This document shows, in pieces, positions 15,586-24,843 of a stretch of DNA of 64,000 bases (position 1 is its first letter; the number at the start of each line of letters is the position of its first letter). The notes under the pieces are model-generated. The model saw nothing but the letters and a program-made list of their open reading frames with translations, did no database searches and was not told the DNA's origin. The stretch comes from CAVRZR01 sp964354215 (GTDB taxonomy: Bacteria > Actinomycetota > Coriobacteriia > Anaerosomatales > CAVRZR01). The DNA lies in the NCBI GenBank assembly GCA_964354215.1, contig CAYGYT010000005.1:17589-81588 (forward strand). Reading direction: 5' to 3'. The position numbers were made by a program, and so were the translations under genes.

Positions 15586-18279
15586 ATGGACCACGCGCCA
15601 AAGACCATCGCAGTTGTCGACGGCAACAGCCTCATCCACCGCGCGTTCCACGCGCTGCCGCCGACCATGACGGCGCCGGACGGGCGGCCGACCAACGCAG
15701 TCTTCGGCTTCATCTCCATGCTCGTGAAGCTCGTCCAGGAGCTTCGCCCGGACGCGGTGATCGTTGCCTTCGACCGCGGAAAGCCGCAGTTTCGCCACGA
15801 CGCGCTCGAGCAGTACAAAGTGCACCGCCCTCCGACCGCCGAGGAGCTCAAGGCGCAGTTCCCTATCGTGCGTGAGCTACTCGACGCGCTCGACGTGCCC
15901 GTCGTACAGCTCGAGGGCTGGGAGGGTGACGACATCCTCGGCACGATCGCGGCGCGCGGGGCCGCCGAGGGCCACCAGGTGCTCCTAGTGACCGGTGACC
16001 GAGACGCATTCCAGCTCGTGAACGACAGCGTCCGCGTGGTCACGACCCGCAAGGGTCTCACCGATATCGCCGTGTACGGTCCCTCGGAGGTGCTCGAGCG
16101 GTACGGGGTCACGCCCGCGCAGGTGCCCGACTACCTGGGGCTGAAGGGCGACACCTCGGACAACATCCCCGGAGTGCCGGGCATCGGCGAGAAGACCGCA
16201 GCGAAGCTGCTCCAGGAGTACGGCTCGCTCGACGAGCTGCTGCGGCGCGCTGAGGAAGTGCCGGGCCGGGTGGGGGAGAGCTTGCGGCAGAACAAGGACG
16301 CCGCGCTCGCGAGCCGCACGGTGGCGACCATAGTGTGCGACGTCCCACTCGATCTCGATCTCGGCGCCGTTCGATTCGGGACCTTCGATCCGCGGCGCGT
16401 CGCCGAGGCCTTCGGAGCGCTTCGACTCACGACTCTTCTGGAGCGGGTGCTCGCTCTTGCAGGTGGTTCGACCGGTCCTCGCACGACACCCGAGAGCTCC
16501 TCGGCCTCCGCCGACGCGGCCCGAGGATCGCACCTCGCGGCGGGTGCCGCGGTCGAGGCGCCCGCACCACTCACCGGTGATGAAGCGTTCGCGGCGGTCG
16601 AGGCATGGTGTGGTAGCGCAGAGCTTCTCGGCGTGGCATTGGAGCAGGCCGGCGTGTCGCTCTTCGGCGAAGAGCGGGAACTCGCCGTCGCGAAGAGCGG
16701 CGCTGTCGCGCTCACGGGACCGGAGCATTCGCATGAGGCGCTTGCGAAGCTTGTTGGATCGGCCTGGGTCTTTGCCGGCGATTGGAAAGCGCTGCTTCAA
16801 GAACTCTGTCCGCCCGACGACACGCGTGCGTGCGACCCCGCCTTCGATTCCGCAGACCCGAAGCGTCTGTTCGATGTCGCCCTTGCGGCCTACCTGCTCG
16901 AAAGCGGTCGTTCGTCGTATGGCCTTCGGAGCCTCTATGCAGACTACGTCGGGCAGCCGTTGCCCGCGGCGGGTGAGGGTGAGTCTGAAGCCGTGCTACT
17001 CGCCGAGGCAGCGCGGACGCTAGGAATCGAGCTGGAGCAACGGCTCGCGCAGGACGGTTCGATGGACTGCTTTCGCCGCATCGATATGGAACTGGTCCCG
17101 GTGCTGGTGCGAATGGAACGAATCGGAGTGGGGCTGGACACCTCGGTGCTCGACGAGCTGTCAGTAGAGGCGACTGGCGGGATCGACTCGCTTCGCAGCG
17201 AGATCTACCAGCTCGCCGGCTGCGACTTCACCATCGACTCGCCCAAGCAGCTCGCGGACGTCCTGTTCGTGAAGCTCGGTCTGCCACCGCAGCGGCGCAC
17301 GAAGACGGGCTTCTCGACCGACGCCGGGGTGCTCGCGGCTCTCGCCTCGGCACATCCGATCGCCGAGAAGATCGTGGCGTACCGCGAACTCACCAAGCTG
17401 AAGTCCACGTACATCGACGCGCTCCCGCGACTCCTCGGCGAGGACGGTCGACTTCACACATCGTTCAACCAAACGGTCGCTGCCACCGGGCGCCTCTCGT
17501 CCTCGAACCCCAACCTCCAGAACATCCCGGTGCGGACCGATCTCGGACGGCGGATTCGAGGGGCGTTCGTCCCGGCGGCCGTAGGCGACCTCATGGTCTC
17601 GGTCGACTACTCGCAGATCGAGCTCAGAATCCTCGCGCATCTCTCCGGCGATGAGGGTCTGGTCGCGGCCTTCACGTCAGGAGCCGATTTCCACGCAGCC
17701 ACGGCGTCGCGCGTCTTCGGCGTACCACTCGAAGAACTGACTCCGGAGCATCGTCGGCGGGCGAAAGCGGTGAACTTCGGCATCGTGTACGGGATCTCCG
17801 CGCATGGCTTGTCGGAGTCGCTCTCGATCGAGCGGGTTGACGCACAGGCGATGATCGACCGCTACTACGCCGCGTATCCGGGAGTGCGGAGCTTCCTTGA
17901 CGAGACCGTCGCGGCGGCGCACCGCGACGGTTGGGCGGTCACCATGTTCGGTCGCAAGCGCCGCATACCCGAGCTCAAGTCGTCCAACTACAACCTGCGC
18001 GCGTTCGGCGAGCGGACAGCGATGAATCACCCGATGCAGGGCTCGGCGGCCGACATCATGAAGCTTGCGATGATTGAGGTCGATCGGAGGTTGCGGGCGG
18101 AGGGTTACGCGAGCCGCATGGTCCTGCAGGTACACGACGAGCTCGTCTTCGAGGCCCCATCCGAGGAGATCCCTCGACTGGAAGCGATGGTCGCCGATGC
18201 GATGGCGGGTGTCGTGCAGATGAAGGTGCCGCTCGAGGTGTCGGTGTCCGCCGGAGCCAATTGGGCGACGGCGAAGTAG
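15586..18279 (+). CDS. polA: DNA polymerase I
   Basis: 897 residues. The N-terminal 5'-3' exonuclease (1-290) has VVDGNSLIHRAFHAL, the acidic EGWEGDDILGT and GDTSDNIPGVPGIGEKTA. The middle region (310-490) sits where the 3'-5' exonuclease domain lies but lacks the D-x-E and D-x3-D metal ligands, so proofreading is absent, as in Taq and mycobacterial enzymes. The polymerase domain has motif A DYSQIELRILAHLSGDE, motif B RRRAKAVNFGIVYG and motif C VLQVHDELVFEAP. The start is ATG 15586 after GAAAGGG; the frame runs on to 15184 but only antisense to the methyltransferase. Confidence 0.95.
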   Translation: MDHAPKTIAVVDGNSLIHRAFHALPPTMTAPDGRPTNAVFGFISMLVKLVQELRPDAVIVAFDRGKPQFRHDALEQYKVHRPPTAEELKAQFPIVRELLDALDVPVVQLEGWEGDDILGTIAARGAAEGHQVLLVTGDRDAFQLVNDSVRVVTTRKGLTDIAVYGPSEVLERYGVTPAQVPDYLGLKGDTSDNIPGVPGIGEKTAAKLLQEYGSLDELLRRAEEVPGRVGESLRQNKDAALASRTVATIVCDVPLDLDLGAVRFGTFDPRRVAEAFGALRLTTLLERVLALAGGSTGPRTTPESSSASADAARGSHLAAGAAVEAPAPLTGDEAFAAVEAWCGSAELLGVALEQAGVSLFGEERELAVAKSGAVALTGPEHSHEALAKLVGSAWVFAGDWKALLQELCPPDDTRACDPAFDSADPKRLFDVALAAYLLESGRSSYGLRSLYADYVGQPLPAAGEGESEAVLLAEAARTLGIELEQRLAQDGSMDCFRRIDMELVPVLVRMERIGVGLDTSVLDELSVEATGGIDSLRSEIYQLAGCDFTIDSPKQLADVLFVKLGLPPQRRTKTGFSTDAGVLAALASAHPIAEKIVAYRELTKLKSTYIDALPRLLGEDGRLHTSFNQTVAATGRLSSSNPNLQNIPVRTDLGRRIRGAFVPAAVGDLMVSVDYSQIELRILAHLSGDEGLVAAFTSGADFHAATASRVFGVPLEELTPEHRRRAKAVNFGIVYGISAHGLSESLSIERVDAQAMIDRYYAAYPGVRSFLDETVAAAHRDGWAVTMFGRKRRIPELKSSNYNLRAFGERTAMNHPMQGSAADIMKLAMIEVDRRLRAEGYASRMVLQVHDELVFEAPSEEIPRLEAMVADAMAGVVQMKVPLEVSVSAGANWATAK

Positions 18280-18394
18280 GTCGCGCAGTAGAATAGGCGT
18301 GCGCGAACTCTGCGTGTCACCGAGACTGCGCGGGACTGGTCGACGCCCCATGCGGGACTCCGGCGAGACGATGATGGCTCAAGGAGGTGGCCGC

Positions 18395-19177
18395 GTGGCA
18401 AGCACGTACGACGGCCCCGATTCACAGCGCGGCATCCCTTGGCTCGGTATCGTCGCGGTGGTCGCTCTTCTCGTGGTGCTCACTGGAATAGTCGTCTACT
18501 CCGGGATCGTGGGCCCGAAAGGAGAAGTGGCCGTGCCCAAACTCGTGGGAGCGTCCCTCCCGGACGCCCGCGACGTGCTCTCCGGCGCCGACTTGGATGT
18601 CGACCGGATTGAGCGTCGTCAGACAATGAGCACGGCTGAGAACGTCGTGCTGAGCCAGACGCCATCGGCGGGCTCGATCGTTCCGCGGGGCTCCAAGGTC
18701 AGTCTCATCGTCTCGACAGACCTCGGGAAGGGAAAGGTTCCCGACGTGGGGGCCATGGAGTTCCAAGACGCAGTGACTGCAATCGAAGCCGCAGGCTATG
18801 AGGTCGAGGTCAAGGAAGTCGTCAAGACGAAGTCCGTGGCCGGAACGGTCGTGCGCCAGTCGCCTGCGGCCGGGCGCAGCTCGAAATCGGGAAAGGTCAG
18901 CGTGTACATCGCGGTCGGTGTCGAGGAAGACATCCGAACACCTGCGGTGGTCGGGCTTGCTCAGCCTGCGGCGGTCTCGATTCTCGAGGACGCAGGGCTC
19001 AGAACGCTCTCATACTGGGTCGCCGCGACGCGGGAGCGCGTCGTTCTCGAGCAGTATCCGCCCAGCGGCATGCTTGTCGCGCCCGGCACAGTCGTACGCC
19101 TTGGGATTGCTGGCGGTCTTGATAACCCGACTCTCCCTCTTGAGGGCATCGCCGGCGCGCCAGCAACGGGCCCCTAG
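18395..19177 (+). CDS. Membrane-anchored PASTA-domain protein
   Basis: 260 residues starting at GTG 18395, 8 nt after AAGGAGG. A short cytoplasmic N-terminus is followed by one membrane segment (LGIVAVVALLVVLTGIVVYS), then three consecutive extracytoplasmic PASTA repeats (about residues 45-110, 112-178 and 180-245), each opening with a VPKLVGA / VPDVGAM / TPAVVGL-type strand. PASTA repeats bind peptidoglycan stem peptides or beta-lactams and are usually attached to Ser/Thr kinases or PBPs. Here no kinase or transpeptidase domain is present, so it may be a stand-alone cell-wall sensor or anchor. A TAGAAT box lies at 18289-18294. Confidence 0.82.
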   Translation: MASTYDGPDSQRGIPWLGIVAVVALLVVLTGIVVYSGIVGPKGEVAVPKLVGASLPDARDVLSGADLDVDRIERRQTMSTAENVVLSQTPSAGSIVPRGSKVSLIVSTDLGKGKVPDVGAMEFQDAVTAIEAAGYEVEVKEVVKTKSVAGTVVRQSPAAGRSSKSGKVSVYIAVGVEEDIRTPAVVGLAQPAAVSILEDAGLRTLSYWVAATRERVVLEQYPPSGMLVAPGTVVRLGIAGGLDNPTLPLEGIAGAPATGP

Positions 19178-19242
19178 TCGGCCGGCAGGCGGAAGCAGCT
19201 AGGTGCCGTCACCCGCAGTGGCATCAAGCTCCTAGACTGGGG

Positions 19243-19425
19243 TACAATTCACGTTCGGCAGTCGCACGCCTCCGTGCGAGGGCCGATGCGTACTGTAGGC
19301 CCCCGGCGACATGTATGGACAGCTCTCTAGACAGACGACTCGGCACTGTAAGCGACGATTCGGACACTGTAGACGGCGGTACATGGCACACGGGGCCCCG
19401 AGAAGGTGGAAGGGGTCCGAAGAAC
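19243..19425 (+). promoter_or_regulatory. rpsA promoter and long 5' leader
   Basis: TACAAT (19243-19248) is a good -10 box. The leader of about 170 nt contains a CGCACG...CGTGCG hairpin near 19264-19279 and two imperfect copies of a GAxTCGGxACTGTA element around 19335-19375. S1 genes are often autoregulated through their leader, so this may be a binding site; that is inference. Confidence 0.4.
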
Positions 19426-21381
19426 GTGGTTGACGAGAACGNNNNNNNNNNNNNNNNNNNNNNNNNNNNNNNNNNNNNNNNNNNNNNNNNNNNNNNNNNN
19501 NNNNNNNNNNNNNNNNNNNNNNNNNNNNNNNNNNNNNNNNNCGCAAGCGAGGTCATCGAGAGCGACGTTGACGCAAGCGAGGTCATCGAGAGCGACGTTG
19601 TCGAGAGGACCGAGTACACCGACGAGGAGATGCACGCCCTCATCGACGGTACCATCACCGCTTTCGACGAAGGCGACCTGGTAACCGGAACCATCGTGCG
19701 GGTCGAGCGCGACGAAGTCCTGCTCGACATCGGCTACAAATCCGAAGGTGTCATCCCTGCCCGGGAGCTATCGATCCGCAAGGACGTCGACCCCTCTGAG
19801 GTCGTTTCCGTCGGCGATCAGGTCGAAGCCCTGGTTCTCCAGAAGGAGGACAAGGACGGGCGCCTCATCCTCTCCAAGAAGCGCGCCGAGTACGAGCGCG
19901 CCTGGACGCAGATTGAAGACAAGTTCAACCAGGGCGAGATCGTCGAGGGCGAGGTCATCGAGGTCGTCAAAGGTGGTCTCATTCTCGATATCGGTCTTCG
20001 CGGCTTCCTGCCTGCCTCACTCGTGGACCTTCGCCGCGTGAAGGACCTTCACGCGTTTCTGGGCGAACGCCTCGAGGCCCGGGTCATCGAAATGGACCGC
20101 AACCGCAACAACGTAGTGTTGTCGCGCCGCGTGGTGCTCGAAGAGGGCCGCAAGTACGAGCGTGCCGAGATCCTCGGTAAGCTCAGCAAGGGCATGATTC
20201 TGCCGGGTACCGTCTCCAGCATCGTCGACTTCGGTGCGTTCGTGGACCTCGGCGGCATCGACGGTCTCGTGCACATCTCCGAGCTGTCGTGGAGCCACGT
20301 CAACCATCCGTCGGAGGTCGTGAAGGTCGGCGACCCGGTCGAGGTGCAGGTGCTCGACGTGGACCTCGACCGTGAACGCATCTCGCTCGGTCTCAAGCAG
20401 ACCCAGCCCGATCCGTGGCAGGAACTCGTCAAGAACTTCCCGGTCGGCTCCATCATCGAGGGCACGGTCACGAAGCTCGTTCCGTTCGGCGTGTTCGTCG
20501 AGCTTGGCGATGGCGTCGAGGGCCTCGTGCACATCTCCGAGATGGCAAAGGGCCACGTCGAGACGCCGGATCAGGTCACCTCCGTCGGCGAGCAGGTCAT
20601 GATCAAGGTCCAGGACGTAGACCTGGACCGCCGTCGTATCTCGCTTTCTATGCGCGCAGCCGCCGAGGCGCTCGGTCTGGAGATCGAGATTGCCGGCAAG
20701 GAAGAGGGCGACGAGGACGAGGAGCTCGAGGAAGCCATCGAGGCTACCGAGGTCGCGGAGCTTGCCGACGAGATTGCCGAGGACGCGGAAGCCATCGCAC
20801 TCGAGGAGATGGTCGAGGCTGTCGAGGCCGAGGAAGTGGCCGAAGTCGCCGTCGCCGTTGCCGTTGAGAGCGAGCTCGAGGCCGAAGAGGCTGAGGCTCT
20901 GGCCGAGGAAGCGGTGGAGGCCGCCATCGAAGCGCGACTCGCCGCCGACGCTGACGCGGAGGTTGCTGTCGAGGCCGTCGTCGAGGCAGAGGTCGAGTTC
21001 GCCGAGGCCGTGGAGGCGATCGAAGTAGCTGAGGTCACTGACGCCATTGCTGACGCAGCCGATGAGGTCGCGGTCGAAGAGATCGCAGACGTTGTCGAGG
21101 CTGAGGCCGCCGAGGAAGCGGTGGAAGCCGAGATCGTCGAGGAGGAAGCCCCATCGAAGCCGAAGCCGAGACGGAAGCCCAAGGCGAAGGTCGAAGAGCC
21201 CGTCGAAGCTGAGGAGCCCGCCGAAGTCGAAGAGGCCCCGGAAGCCGAAGTCGAAGAGCCCGTCGAAGCTGAGGAGCCCGCCGAAGCTGTCGAGCCCGTC
21301 ACCGAAGAGCCCGGCGAAGCCGAAGAGGCCCCGGAAGCCGAAGTCGAAGAGCCCGCTACCGACGAGGACGCTAAGGCGTAG
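19426..21381 (+). CDS. rpsA: 30S ribosomal protein S1 (contains an assembly gap)
   Basis: S1 with four OB-fold S1 domains after the gap: about 19675-19893, 19930-20146, 20185-20409 and 20440-20658. The fourth and third contain the classic FGVFVELGDGVEGLVHISEM type core. Translation most likely starts at GTG 19426 (GGAAGGGG upstream), giving VVDEN before the gap; a frame open from 19315 is less likely. The N-terminal region has 10-residue repeats (DASEVIESDV) on the edge of the gap. The C-terminal 240 residues are almost only Glu, Ala, Val, Asp and Pro, with one basic patch (KPKPRRKPKAK). This tail is far longer than usual for S1. It is followed by a strong terminator. Confidence 0.9.
   Translation: MVDENXXXXXXXXXXXXXXXXXXXXXXXXXXXXXXXXXXASEVIESDVDASEVIESDVVERTEYTDEEMHALIDGTITAFDEGDLVTGTIVRVERDEVLLDIGYKSEGVIPARELSIRKDVDPSEVVSVGDQVEALVLQKEDKDGRLILSKKRAEYERAWTQIEDKFNQGEIVEGEVIEVVKGGLILDIGLRGFLPASLVDLRRVKDLHAFLGERLEARVIEMDRNRNNVVLSRRVVLEEGRKYERAEILGKLSKGMILPGTVSSIVDFGAFVDLGGIDGLVHISELSWSHVNHPSEVVKVGDPVEVQVLDVDLDRERISLGLKQTQPDPWQELVKNFPVGSIIEGTVTKLVPFGVFVELGDGVEGLVHISEMAKGHVETPDQVTSVGEQVMIKVQDVDLDRRRISLSMRAAAEALGLEIEIAGKEEGDEDEELEEAIEATEVAELADEIAEDAEAIALEEMVEAVEAEEVAEVAVAVAVESELEAEEAEALAEEAVEAAIEARLAADADAEVAVEAVVEAEVEFAEAVEAIEVAEVTDAIADAADEVAVEEIADVVEAEAAEEAVEAEIVEEEAPSKPKPRRKPKAKVEEPVEAEEPAEVEEAPEAEVEEPVEAEEPAEAVEPVTEEPGEAEEAPEAEVEEPATDEDAKA
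19442..19541. other. Assembly gap (100 N)
   Basis: Exactly 100 N, a conventional placeholder, so true length is unknown. It lies directly beside tandem 30-bp repeats, the likely cause of the break. Confidence 0.95.
19542..19599 (+). repeat. 30-bp tandem repeat in rpsA
   Basis: Two copies of a 30-bp unit coding DASEVIESDV, the first cut by the gap (19542-19569) and the second complete (19570-19599). They are identical over the visible part. More copies probably lie within the gap. Confidence 0.85.
21191..21357 (+). repeat. Acidic-tail repeats in rpsA
   Basis: A 36-bp identical stretch at 21191-21226 recurs at 21251-21286 (60-bp period), with a further partial copy to 21357. It encodes Glu/Pro/Ala/Val repeats such as VEEPVEAEEPAE. 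Confidence 0.8.
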
Positions 21382-21404
21382 TCGAGCCGACTCGGGAGTA
21401 CCGT

Positions 21405-21440
21405 CGGGGCCGAGAAGCGCGGAGGCGCTCCTCGGCCCCG
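21405..21440 (+). terminator. Terminator after rpsA
   Basis: A 10-bp perfect stem CGGGGCCGAG (21405-21414) with CTCGGCCCCG (21431-21440). The inner AGCGC/GCGCT pairs extend it to about 15 bp. It starts 24 nt after the stop. Confidence 0.8.
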
Positions 21441-21519
21441 CGTCTCTTCGGCCGTGCAGGCCGTCGGCGTGGATAGTATGCTCAGGTAACCGCACACTCT
21501 CAGGGGATGAGGGCCGTAC

Positions 21520-22131
21520 ATGTTCGTTATCGCAGTCACCGGTGGCATTGGTTCGGGTAAGACGATGGCCTGCGGCTACTTCCGCTCGAAAGGGGCGGTG
21601 GTGCTCGACCTTGATGCGATCGCCCACCGGCTGCTCCGACCGGGTAGCGAGACCTACGATCGCGTGGTCGAAGCATTCGGGGTCGACATCGTCGGCGACG
21701 ACTCCAAGATCGACCGAGCCGCGCTAGCCCGCGCCGCGTTTTCGTCCCCAGGGTCGTGCGCGCGCCTCAACGAGATCGTCCACCCTGCGGTGATGAAGGA
21801 GGTCCTGCCGAGCCTCGTGGACCTTCGGCTTCTCTCGGAACCGCCTTCGACGGTCGTGCTCGAGGTCCCGCTCTTGGTCGAGGCGCCCGCGTTCGGCGAA
21901 TCGGCCGACGTGGTGCTCGCAATCTCAGCCGCTGAGGATGCTCGCCTGCGGCGTTCTGTGGCCGACGGGCTGTCCGAGGACGATGCGCGCGCTCGCCTCG
22001 CCTGTCAGGCGAGCGACGCCGAGCGCGAGGCACTCGCGGACTACGTCATCGTCAACGAGGGCACCGCCGATGAGTTCATGCAGGCGCTGGAGCGGTTCTG
22101 GGACGAGGTGGTGGCGCCGAGTGCGGCGTAG
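21520..22131 (+). CDS. coaE: Dephospho-CoA kinase
   Basis: 203 residues, normal length. It phosphorylates the 3'-OH of dephospho-CoA, the last step of CoA synthesis. The P-loop is VTGGIGSGKT (residues 6-15), followed by the substrate-binding DLDAIAHRLL and IVHPAV, and by VVLEVPLLVEA. The lid region is ARLACQ. It begins a tight run in which coaE overlaps the lytic transglycosylase gene by 11 nt, which in turn overlaps uvrB by 4 nt. Confidence 0.92.
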   Translation: MFVIAVTGGIGSGKTMACGYFRSKGAVVLDLDAIAHRLLRPGSETYDRVVEAFGVDIVGDDSKIDRAALARAAFSSPGSCARLNEIVHPAVMKEVLPSLVDLRLLSEPPSTVVLEVPLLVEAPAFGESADVVLAISAAEDARLRRSVADGLSEDDARARLACQASDAEREALADYVIVNEGTADEFMQALERFWDEVVAPSAA

Positions 22132-22714
22132 CCGCCCCTTGGCGCCGCACCGCTGGGCGATCGCGGGGGTGGTGGTCCTGCTGGCCGTCGTGACGCTGCT
22201 TGGTGCGCGCGGCCCGGCCTGGTTCCAGGGTCTGTACTACCCGCTCACGTACGAAAGCGAGATCCTCGCAGCGGCGAATCGTCACGAGATCAACCCGTAT
22301 CTCGTTGCTGCGGTGATAGAAGCGGAGTCGGACTTCGACCCCGAGACGCGCTCGGGCGCAGGGGCGGTCGGCCTCATGCAAGTCATGCCCGCGACGGCGC
22401 GGGACCTCGCCCGCAAGGGGCTTGTGTCGAAAGAGGCGGTCCAAGGCAAGGACCTGTCAGACCCGGGTGCGAACATCGAATACGGAACCGCGTATCTGCG
22501 GTACCTCGTCGACCGATATCACGAGGTCGAGACGGTGCTCTCGGCCTACAACGCCGGTCTGCGACACGTGGATGAATGGTCCGAGCAGGGCGGCGACATC
22601 CGAGAGGCCATCGAGTTCCCCGAGACCAAGCAGTACGTGCTCAGGGTCGTGCGTGCACGAGAGCGCTACGAGCGGCTGTACCCGAACGCCTTCGCTGGCT
22701 GGGAGACGAAATGA
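22121..22714 (+). CDS. Membrane-anchored lytic transglycosylase
   Basis: 197 residues from GTG 22121, inside the end of coaE. A basic N-terminus and one hydrophobic segment (AIAGVVVLLAVVTLL) act as signal anchor. The SLT (goose-lysozyme-like) domain contains the catalytic Glu in AAVIEAESDFDP. The family blocks GAVGLMQVMPATA, NIEYGTAYLRYL and LSAYNAGLRHVDEW are also present. It cleaves peptidoglycan glycan strands with formation of 1,6-anhydro-muropeptides. An earlier start is possible but would lie wholly within coaE. Its stop overlaps the uvrB start (ATGA). Confidence 0.88.
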   Translation: MRRSRPLAPHRWAIAGVVVLLAVVTLLGARGPAWFQGLYYPLTYESEILAAANRHEINPYLVAAVIEAESDFDPETRSGAGAVGLMQVMPATARDLARKGLVSKEAVQGKDLSDPGANIEYGTAYLRYLVDRYHEVETVLSAYNAGLRHVDEWSEQGGDIREAIEFPETKQYVLRVVRARERYERLYPNAFAGWETK

Positions 22715-24780
22715 GTGACACGCCCTTTCGAGTGGTGGCTGCCTTCGAGCCGGCGGGCGACCAGCCCAAGGCCATCGAGGAGCTCACAGACGGCGTACGC
22801 AAGCAGCTGCGCTATCAGACGCTCCTCGGCGTCACGGGTTCCGGCAAGACCTTCACGATGGCCAAGACGATCGAGGCGGTGCAGAAACCGACACTTGTCA
22901 TGGCGCCGAACAAGACGCTCGCCGCGCAACTCGCCTCGGAGCTTCGCGACTTCCTGCCCGACAACGCCGTCGTCTACTTCGTCTCCTACTACGACTACTA
23001 CCAGCCCGAAGCGTACGTTGCGACAACCGACACGTTCATCGAGAAGGACGCCTCCATCAACGAGGAGGTGGAGAAGCTTCGGCACGCGGCAACGGCCGCG
23101 CTCTTGTCGCGCAGGGACGTCGTGGTGGTGGCGAGCGTGTCGTGCATCTACGGCATCGGCTCGCCGGAAGACTATGCCGGTATGGCGGCGTTCCTCACTG
23201 TCAACCAGACCTACGACCGAGACCAGCTCATCCGAGACCTCATCGACATCCAGTACGACCGGAATGACTTCGAGATGCAGCGCGGCACCTTCCGGGTCAG
23301 GGGCGACGTTGTCGACATCTTCCCGCCGTACGCCGACCACCCGGTTCGGGTGGAGTTCTTCGGCGATGAGATCGAGTCGGTTGCAGAGGTCGATCAGCTG
23401 ACCGGCGAAGTGCTGCACGGCTACGACTCGCTGCCGATCTGGCCCGCCACGCACTACGTGACCGAGAAGCGCAAGCTCGCGCACGCCCTCGAGACGATAC
23501 AGGCGGAGCTCGGTGTCCGGCTCAGCGAGCTGCGGGCCGAAGGCAAGCTTCTGGAGGCCCAGCGTCTCGAGATGCGGACCAACTACGATCTCGAGATGCT
23601 CGAGACGATGGGCTTCTGCTCGGGGATCGAGAACTACTCGCGTCACCTGGACGGGCGCGCGCCGGGCGAGCCGCCCAACACGCTCATCGACTACTTCCCG
23701 AAGGACTTCCTCTGCATCGTCGATGAGAGTCACGTCACCGTGCCGCAGGTCCGCGGTATGCACGAGGGCGACAAGAGCCGCAAGATCACTCTCGTCGAGC
23801 ACGGGTTCCGCTTGCCGAGCGCGCTCGACAACCGCCCGCTGCGCTTCGACGAGTTCGAGGCGCGTGTCCCGCAGTTCGTCCACGTCTCGGCCACGCCCGG
23901 CGACTACGAGCTCAGGGTGGCCGAACAGGTCGTCGAGCAGATCATCCGGCCGACGGGGCTCGTTGACCCACAGGTTGTGGTGCGGCAGGTGCAGGGGCAG
24001 GTTGACGACCTCATCGGCGAGGTGAAGGACCGCGTGGAACGCAGCGAGCGCGTGCTCGTCACGACGCTCACGAAGAAGATGGCCGAGGACCTCACGGACT
24101 ACCTCGTCGAGCAGGGCATCAAGTGCCGCTACCTGCACAGCGACATCGGGACTATGGAGCGCGTCGAGATCCTGCGCGACCTCCGTCTCGGCACGTTCGA
24201 TTGTCTCGTGGGCATCAACCTACTCCGAGAGGGGCTGGACCTGCCGGAGGTCTCGCTCGTCGCAATCCTCGACGCCGACAAGGAGGGGTTCCTTCGCAAC
24301 CACCGGAGCCTCATCCAGACGATCGGGCGTGCAGCGCGCAATGTGTCGGGCCAGGTGATCATGTACGCCGAAGTACTGACAGACTCGATGCGTCTCGCGA
24401 TCGAGGAGACGAACCGTCGCCGAGACCGGCAGATCGCGTACAACGTCGAGCACGGGATCGAGCCCACGACCATCCGCAAGGCTATCGCCGACATCGTGCA
24501 GTACGTGCGTGAAGGCGAGACAGAGCCGACTGCCGCAGCCGCAACGGCGGCGGAGCTTGCCAAGCTGCCGAAGGGCGAGGTGCTGCGGCTCCTCTCGACG
24601 CTCGAAGAGGAGATGGGCGCCGCGGCCGAGGCGCTCGACTTCGAGACCGCCGCGCGGCTTCGCGATCAGGTTGTGCGGCTTCGGGCGGAGGTCGAGCGGA
24701 CCACGACCGACGAAGTGCTGTCGCGACTGAAGCAGGGGGCGCGGCGCGGTTCGACCTACGGCGGCAAGCGGCGGCGGTAG
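22711..24780 (+). CDS. uvrB: Excinuclease ABC subunit B
   Basis: 689 residues, normal for UvrB, the damage-verifying helicase-like subunit of nucleotide excision repair. The start MSDTPFRVVAAFEPAGDQP is typical. Walker A is GVTGSGKTFTMA. The damage-probing beta-hairpin has YYDYYQPEAYV, and DESH is motif II. Motif VI is QTIGRAARN. The C-terminal UVR/UvrC-binding motif is LEEEMGAAAEALDFETAARLRDQ. uvrA and uvrC lie together about 33 kb further on, so the uvr genes form two loci in this window. Confidence 0.96.
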   Translation: MSDTPFRVVAAFEPAGDQPKAIEELTDGVRKQLRYQTLLGVTGSGKTFTMAKTIEAVQKPTLVMAPNKTLAAQLASELRDFLPDNAVVYFVSYYDYYQPEAYVATTDTFIEKDASINEEVEKLRHAATAALLSRRDVVVVASVSCIYGIGSPEDYAGMAAFLTVNQTYDRDQLIRDLIDIQYDRNDFEMQRGTFRVRGDVVDIFPPYADHPVRVEFFGDEIESVAEVDQLTGEVLHGYDSLPIWPATHYVTEKRKLAHALETIQAELGVRLSELRAEGKLLEAQRLEMRTNYDLEMLETMGFCSGIENYSRHLDGRAPGEPPNTLIDYFPKDFLCIVDESHVTVPQVRGMHEGDKSRKITLVEHGFRLPSALDNRPLRFDEFEARVPQFVHVSATPGDYELRVAEQVVEQIIRPTGLVDPQVVVRQVQGQVDDLIGEVKDRVERSERVLVTTLTKKMAEDLTDYLVEQGIKCRYLHSDIGTMERVEILRDLRLGTFDCLVGINLLREGLDLPEVSLVAILDADKEGFLRNHRSLIQTIGRAARNVSGQVIMYAEVLTDSMRLAIEETNRRRDRQIAYNVEHGIEPTTIRKAIADIVQYVREGETEPTAAAATAAELAKLPKGEVLRLLSTLEEEMGAAAEALDFETAARLRDQVVRLRAEVERTTTDEVLSRLKQGARRGSTYGGKRRR

Positions 24781-24843
24781 CAGCCGCGGTGTCGGAAGAG
24801 ACCCCGCTTGACCGCGTGTGGTCCCGCGGCGTACCGTGCTCGT

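Noticed and set aside
20571..21548. Long minus-strand Ser/Ala/Thr-rich reading frame opposite the rpsA tail
   Set aside because: It is the antisense of the Glu/Ala repeats of rpsA; no ribosome-binding site and low-complexity content.
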